Assembly (NCBI RefSeq): GCF_033958435.1
Contig: NC_134161.1
Location: 3,844,001 to 3,908,000 of the forward strand
Length of the DNA: 64,000 bases
DNA from: Carettochelys insculpta
Taxonomy: Eukaryota > Chordata > Testudines > Carettochelyidae
Reading direction: 5' to 3'
The notes beneath the pieces were generated by a model that ran no database searches, had not been told where the DNA came from, and saw only the letters and a program-made list of their open reading frames with translations. Of this stretch, positions 59,310 to 64,000 are shown piece after piece. A program made the position numbers and the translations under genes. Every line of letters starts with the position of its first letter. Position 1 is the stretch's first letter.

Positions 59310-62112
59310 CACTGACTTTTCCTTAGCAGGGCTGGTGCACATTGACTGGAGGAACTTACACTGTGTCATAACTGCTCTGTGGGTAAAAAGAGGACTGCAG
59401 TCGCTCAAGCGGTTGAGCTGTGGCCTTTCATAAATTAAATACGTTAAAAGCTCCAAAACCAAATACTGTCACTAGCAGGGTGCAGCTTCTCCAGAAGAAA
59501 GAGACTATTCTGCACTATCAGCCCAATGCTAGAGAACCTTCTGTTTGTCATCTCATGCTTTGATTTCCCCTGTTTTGTGGGTTCTGCCGTGGGGAGGATG
59601 TTGTGTCTTATCTTTAGTTATGATTGAGCCGCAATGCAGCCTTGTCTTTCTGAGGCAGGAGCCTGGGAAGTTGCTCCTGTTAGCACTGGATTTTGGAAAT
59701 AGTCAGGATGTCTGTCTTTGCTGTTTCAGTTTAGATAGGAACAGTAGACATGAAAGGGTTGCGGCCGTGTTTGAAAAATCACTGGTGTTACAGTGGAAAG
59801 GAATGTGTAATTTCTTTCTCTGTTCCCCATTAAGCAGCAGATTCTAGAGATTACTTGTGCACCAAGCCCTGCAGGTATATGACTTCATGGAAGAAAGAGA
59901 TTAAGTCTCCATACAATAAATCCCTGTATTAACTGGGTTCTTTTCTTCCCATGTGTTTTCTGGCTAAAGTTTCCCTGTTCCCCATGCCCTGCTGCAGCTG
60001 ATAAATCCCTGTCTTTCTGAGAAATGCTTCATCTGATTAAGGAAAAGGTTATCGTCTGTCTGGACAGGCTTGGAGCTGGTATATGGCACTTTTATGAACA
60101 CTGTACAGTGTGTGGCCAGGTCAGTTATGGAGAGTTATTGTGTGCTGAGTTATTAGAAGCTCCCCTGTGATGACTGTATTGGGCTAACTTATATTGGAAT
60201 GTTGATTATGTACCTACAATACGCCAATTGGAATCTGTGCAGGAGAGCTTCAGAATGTCTTCCCAAATAAGAGCAGCCAAACACATGTTGGAAAAAGAAC
60301 AGGAGGATCTTGCCTCCAACAAGTTGTAAACCTTGTTTTGCCAAAGCTGGGAGTTACCACAAGTAAAGGACTAGAAACAGTGGAGAAAGTGACTAGATTC
60401 CTGGAAAAGCAGGGGGGGTTAGGGAGGTGTGGCAGGAGCTGAGCGCTATCAGCAAGACAAGCTGACCTGGAGAATAGAGGTTCTGTGAAAGAGTGAATAA
60501 GGGTTAATTCTCCAGGGGGCTCTGTGAGGAAGATAACTAACTGGCAGTGTTCCCTCTAATTTTTCTACCCATGTGCAGAATAAATTGTATGTGCACCAAA
60601 GCAAAAACATATGTACCCCACCAATGGAAACACATACTGCCAGCTGGGCGTAGCTGTGGCCTTGCTGCAGAGTCAATCACAGTTAGTACCAGGGGGCTGC
60701 AACCTGGTCCCAGAGTGGGAATATCATATGATTCCACTCAGTGCTTTTTTCCCCTAGAAAAAAAGGTGCCGGAACTCCAGTCTGCTGATTCCTCAGAGGG
60801 GTTAGGGTGTTCAGTTTTAATGAAAATAATTCAAACTAAGTCTTAAACCTTTTTTGGGGGAAAGGGATCTCGTAGAACCATACGTCCCACACTGACATGT
60901 AAAACCACCTAAAATATTTAACAGCTGTTTTAAGTTAAAGGGGGGGGGGCAGTGTCAGGGGATTGAACCTCTGCCCCGGAACCTCCCGCTGAGCTGTCTG
61001 CGAATCAGCCCAAGTGACCCCCAAGCTAGGGCACCCTCTACTAGCAGCATCCCCCCACTAGCACTTCTGTTCCTCTCCCTGTCTTGGACCCACACCGCTC
61101 TCAATCCATTGCCTGCCATGGGGCACCCTCGTACTCTTGCCCTGCCATCATAGGAAAAGGAAGAGTCCCTCCCCAGAGAGGGGAGTGTGCTGGCGGTGGG
61201 TCGGCACACAAATCACACTGGAGGCACGTAGGAGCAGCTTGGCTGTGAAAGGTAGGAGAGAGACAAAGCACACCCTTGGATTCCCGCACAAAGATGTTCC
61301 TCGGGCTTTACTCGGCCATGAGGAGCTGCACCTGCACAGATCCCTAGTTCAGATGGGGCCTGCTCCAATTGTTTACAACTTTCCTGCGTGGAATTCAGGC
61401 CTGGAGCGCTTACAGCTTGTTTAGGACTTTGGATTGAAAGTTGCTACGGAAAGTTAATCTAGACTGTTCTGTGATATAGGAGAGCATAGCAGCCATTAGC
61501 TGGGAGTTGAATCTTGCAGCCAGCCAAGCTCACAGAAAGAGGGATCTGCCAAATTTCTAAGCACAACATATCTCCACAGTTACTTCTGTGTTTTCCTAGT
61601 TCGGTGTCAGAAGACTCCATCTCACAGAGTTCTAGAGAAGAAATCCCAGAAAGAAAGTTTCTTGAGTTCTGAAACCATGGCCCCTGCAGAAGGGAAAGTG
61701 GAGCCATATGGGCCAGCATGCATCCTGGTAAGAACTGGTGGTTTTTACCAGTCCATACTGGGCCAATATTTCAGGGCTGCTGCAGCAGTACTTTAATATC
61801 ACTACCCTTTTTACTTCACCCTGTTCCTATCAGTTCATATCAGCATGGCCGTTTTGAAGTTTTGTACCAGCGTAGACATAGCCCTACTAGTTTATCACAG
61901 AAATCAATATGAAACAGGAGAATAGCTTGGTTACAACCTGAACCTGTTGTTGACGGGATGGAATTGAGGAAGAGGGCTGTCAGCCTTGCACGCAAGTGCA
62001 TGCTTGACTCCCCTTCCCCCACTGCAAGATTTAACAGAGGAAACTCTGTTGCTGTTCTTCAAAGCCGTCCTAGCTCCAGCACTAGAAAATATAAAACGGA
62101 CAGCTTCTGAAG
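59310..62112. other. Intergenic or upstream region of the dispanin-like gene
   Basis: It contains the repeats near 60.5-60.9 kb and a foldback-MITE end at 61,846-61,882. ATGGCCCCTGCAGAAGGGAA at 61,677 runs open to a donor-like CTGGTAAGAA at about 61,730, which might be an upstream exon, but there is no support beyond the sequence. TATAAAACGG at about 62,090 lies too close to the 62,113 ATG to be a usual TATA box for it. Confidence 0.35.
60545..60930. mobile_element. Possible repeats: CAGTGTTCCCT (copy 2) and a GGTGCCGGAACTC segment
   Basis: GCAGTGTTCCCTCTAATTTT begins the first, similar to 40,878. From about 60,735, GTGCTTTTTTCCCCTAGAAA with AAAAGGTGCCGGAACTCCAG is a phrase I recognise as a common vertebrate interspersed repeat, class not certain. 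Confidence 0.45.
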
Positions 62113-62220
62113 ATGGAGACAGCTCAAAGACAGGTCCCTACTTATCTTGCCTTGTCTATCTTTAACTTGTTGTGCTGCTGCCTGCCACTGGGAATAGCTG
62201 CTCTGGTCTATTCTCTCAGA
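62113..62220 (+). CDS. CD225/dispanin-like membrane protein, first coding exon (partial)
   Basis: The exon encodes METAQRQVPTYLALSIFNLL and continues CCCLPLGIAALVYSLR, 36 residues, then a strong donor AGA|GTAAGT. The pattern YLxLSIFxxLCCCxPLGIxALxYS is the first half of the CD225 domain (IFITM, SYNDIG1L, PRRT and TMEM91 relatives). In IFITM genes the intron falls just after AYS-K, matching this donor. The three adjacent cysteines are the kind that are S-palmitoylated in this family. A hydrophobic intramembrane segment spans about residues 11-33. The N-terminus is very short. The second exon, which should hold the other membrane helix, is not seen before 64,000. I cannot name the family member. 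Confidence 0.6.
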
Positions 62221-64000
62221 GTAAGTTTGTTATTTATTTTACTCTTTGTTTGTTTGTGTGGTTGGGGGGTTTTGGGAGCACAGTTTAGAACTCTGATTTA
62301 CAAAAATGAACTGACAATGTCTGTTACGGAGAGCATTGGAGAAGCTAGCTCTAATTTTGAATTTAAAGGTGTTGAAACATTTGGATTTGATTCCCAGACG
62401 TTGTAGGGAATCATGCAATTTTCCTTCAGCAGTTTTCTAGGGCTACTTGGTGCAAGGACAGGAATTGTTGCTTCCAAACATTTCTCTTGTCTGTGTGCGT
62501 AGGTGAAGGGATAGGCTTGTACATACTGGAACGTGAGCTGTTTGCATGCCTGGTACGTGCAGACATGCAGCACAGACTTCTGTGTCCACTGCTTTGACCG
62601 TTGGCTTAAGAATGTGCATTTTGCCTCTTTGGGACAGTAGCAAATGCCCTGCGCCCTAGAGCAATCAGATTTATTTTATTGAGATTAAGGTTTATTGTGA
62701 CCTATGCATACTTAATCTTCTCTTCTGTGGATTGTCTGCACACAGCTAACCCTGTATAGGTAGATTCACAGTCAGGGATGTGCTATGATAGTTCTGGGCA
62801 TAAACAGAAGCTATCAGTTCCCGACAGCACGCTTCTTTCACTAGGAATTGCTTTTTGACAACTATGCGAAAAATTAGTTCTCTTTTTCCCAGCTCCCAAA
62901 GATTTTGAATGCTATAGGCAAATCAGTCAGTGAGCCGATGTGCAGAGTAGGCAAATGCCTCTCCCTAAAACCGTTGTCTTTTAAGGTTGGTTTTTAATTT
63001 TATTGAGCTACCCAGCTGAGGTGTATTTTCTTCTGAGCAATAACCAAGTGGTGTCCTGAAGCTGTCATTGCCCTAAGAGATTCACTGATAGATGAAGTAA
63101 ATATGCCGGGATGACAGTGTTACCACCACAGATCCCCCGGAAGAGGAGGCTGGCTCCACTTTAATTAACCATGTACATGCTTTGAGCAAAGAAGTGTGTG
63201 TGGCTGGGCTTCAGTGGCAACGTGTCCAGTCTCTGACAGGGACTGTGCAAGTAGAGAGAGGGCAGGTGAAAGTTGCATGGTCAGATCTGTTGCTTCTCCC
63301 TAGAAATCATTGCTTAATATGTCATTAGCCTCTCCCATCTGGCTAAGGAGTAATAATCCCTCATCCAAGTGAGGCCCTCCCGTACACCAGAACATGATGC
63401 AGATGGCTGTGGAATTTGAGGAAGGAATGAGAGGAGGGGAAGAGGATTAAAGGCATTTGAAAGGTTAGAAGTCAGAGAGCCTATGAGGTGAGATTCCCAA
63501 TCACCTTCATTTTCTGCTCTTAACCCAGGGCTTCTGCTTGTTGTTATCTACTGCTGTTATAACTGTGCTGAGGATAATTTATTTAGTTGTGATCTCACAT
63601 TCTTTCCCAAGGAATAAGAGCCCTTCCTTGGCATTTAATCTCTGGTTATTTACCTATGAGAATCAGTCTTTCTGTATGCCTGGGTTTGCTTCTTTATGGG
63701 TGGTTAGGGTTTTCTGAATGGAGAGAATACTCTCCTTATTTAATTCCAGTGATGGAAACAAAAGTTCCTTTTGCAGGTGTTGACTTGAAAGGAAGGAATA
63801 GCTCATGAAACTGGCAGTGACTCCATAGCACCTATTCTCTTGTATCAAGCTGTTATGTTCATGGTCTCTAACAGCCAAATTTTCACATGTATTCAAGCAC
63901 CTACAGATACAGATAATTGCCTAGTGTGATTTTTTCAGAAGCAACTAGAGACTTTATTCCCATTGAAACCCTCCATAATATTTAAAATCTGCCCTCAGTC
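62221..64000. other. Intron or downstream region, second dispanin exon not found
   Basis: I searched for the second half of a CD225 domain after the donor at 62,221 and did not find one. The sequence is moderately AT-rich with no clear repeat. Confidence 0.4.

Noticed and set aside
40110..62000. NNMT expected to the right of RBM7
   Set aside because: I found no methyltransferase-like exon; it is absent here or further right.

Overview
This is a 64 kb piece of nuclear vertebrate DNA, most likely from a cryptodire turtle. The signs are chicken-repeat-1 (CR1) LINEs in antisense copies, many tRNA-headed SINEs of the turtle type (head like GGTAGCCGTGTTAGTCTGTA, body like CCTGTGGCACCTTATAGACT), and many small DNA transposons whose ends read like GGCTATGTCTACACT. 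Genes have short exons and long introns, two CpG-island promoters are present, and there is nothing bacterial. Apart from exons, nearly all open reading frames here are chance or transposon frames.

Two complete genes lie head-to-tail on the minus strand. REXO2 (coding exons from 25,089 down to 16,000, seven exons, 235 residues) encodes the DEDDh oligoribonuclease that clears 2-5 nt RNAs in mitochondria and cytosol. RBM7 (39,846 down to 32,145, five exons, 299 residues) encodes the RRM subunit of the nuclear exosome targeting (NEXT) complex. All splice sites were read by eye, and the reading frame closes exactly across every junction in both genes. The same neighbouring pair is known on human chromosome 11q23, so this is conserved synteny of two RNA-decay genes. 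At the right edge, on the plus strand, one exon (62,113-62,220) begins a CD225/dispanin-type small membrane protein; the rest is not visible.

Layout: 1-15,600 is intergenic (SINEs, a CR1 at 10.3-11.1 kb, palindromes). 15,600-25,260 is REXO2 with MITEs in introns 3 and 5 and a minisatellite in intron 1. 25,260-32,100 is intergenic or 3' UTR, with two foldback SINEs and a decayed non-CR1 LINE. 32,100-40,100 is RBM7. 40,100-62,000 is intergenic: MITEs, two CR1 copies, an endogenous-retrovirus LTR with a small internal fragment, and MIR-like relics. 62,000-64,000 holds the dispanin-like exon.

I see no new multi-gene system. The best leads are: at least four turtle SINEs that carry an extra inverted copy of their own body, one flanked by a perfect 12-bp target-site duplication; a 22-residue tandem duplication in the RBM7 tail; a NAGNAG acceptor in RBM7; ZNF143-like and NRF1-like motif clusters at the two promoters; and a retroviral LTR whose last ~60 bp recur about 660 bp downstream.
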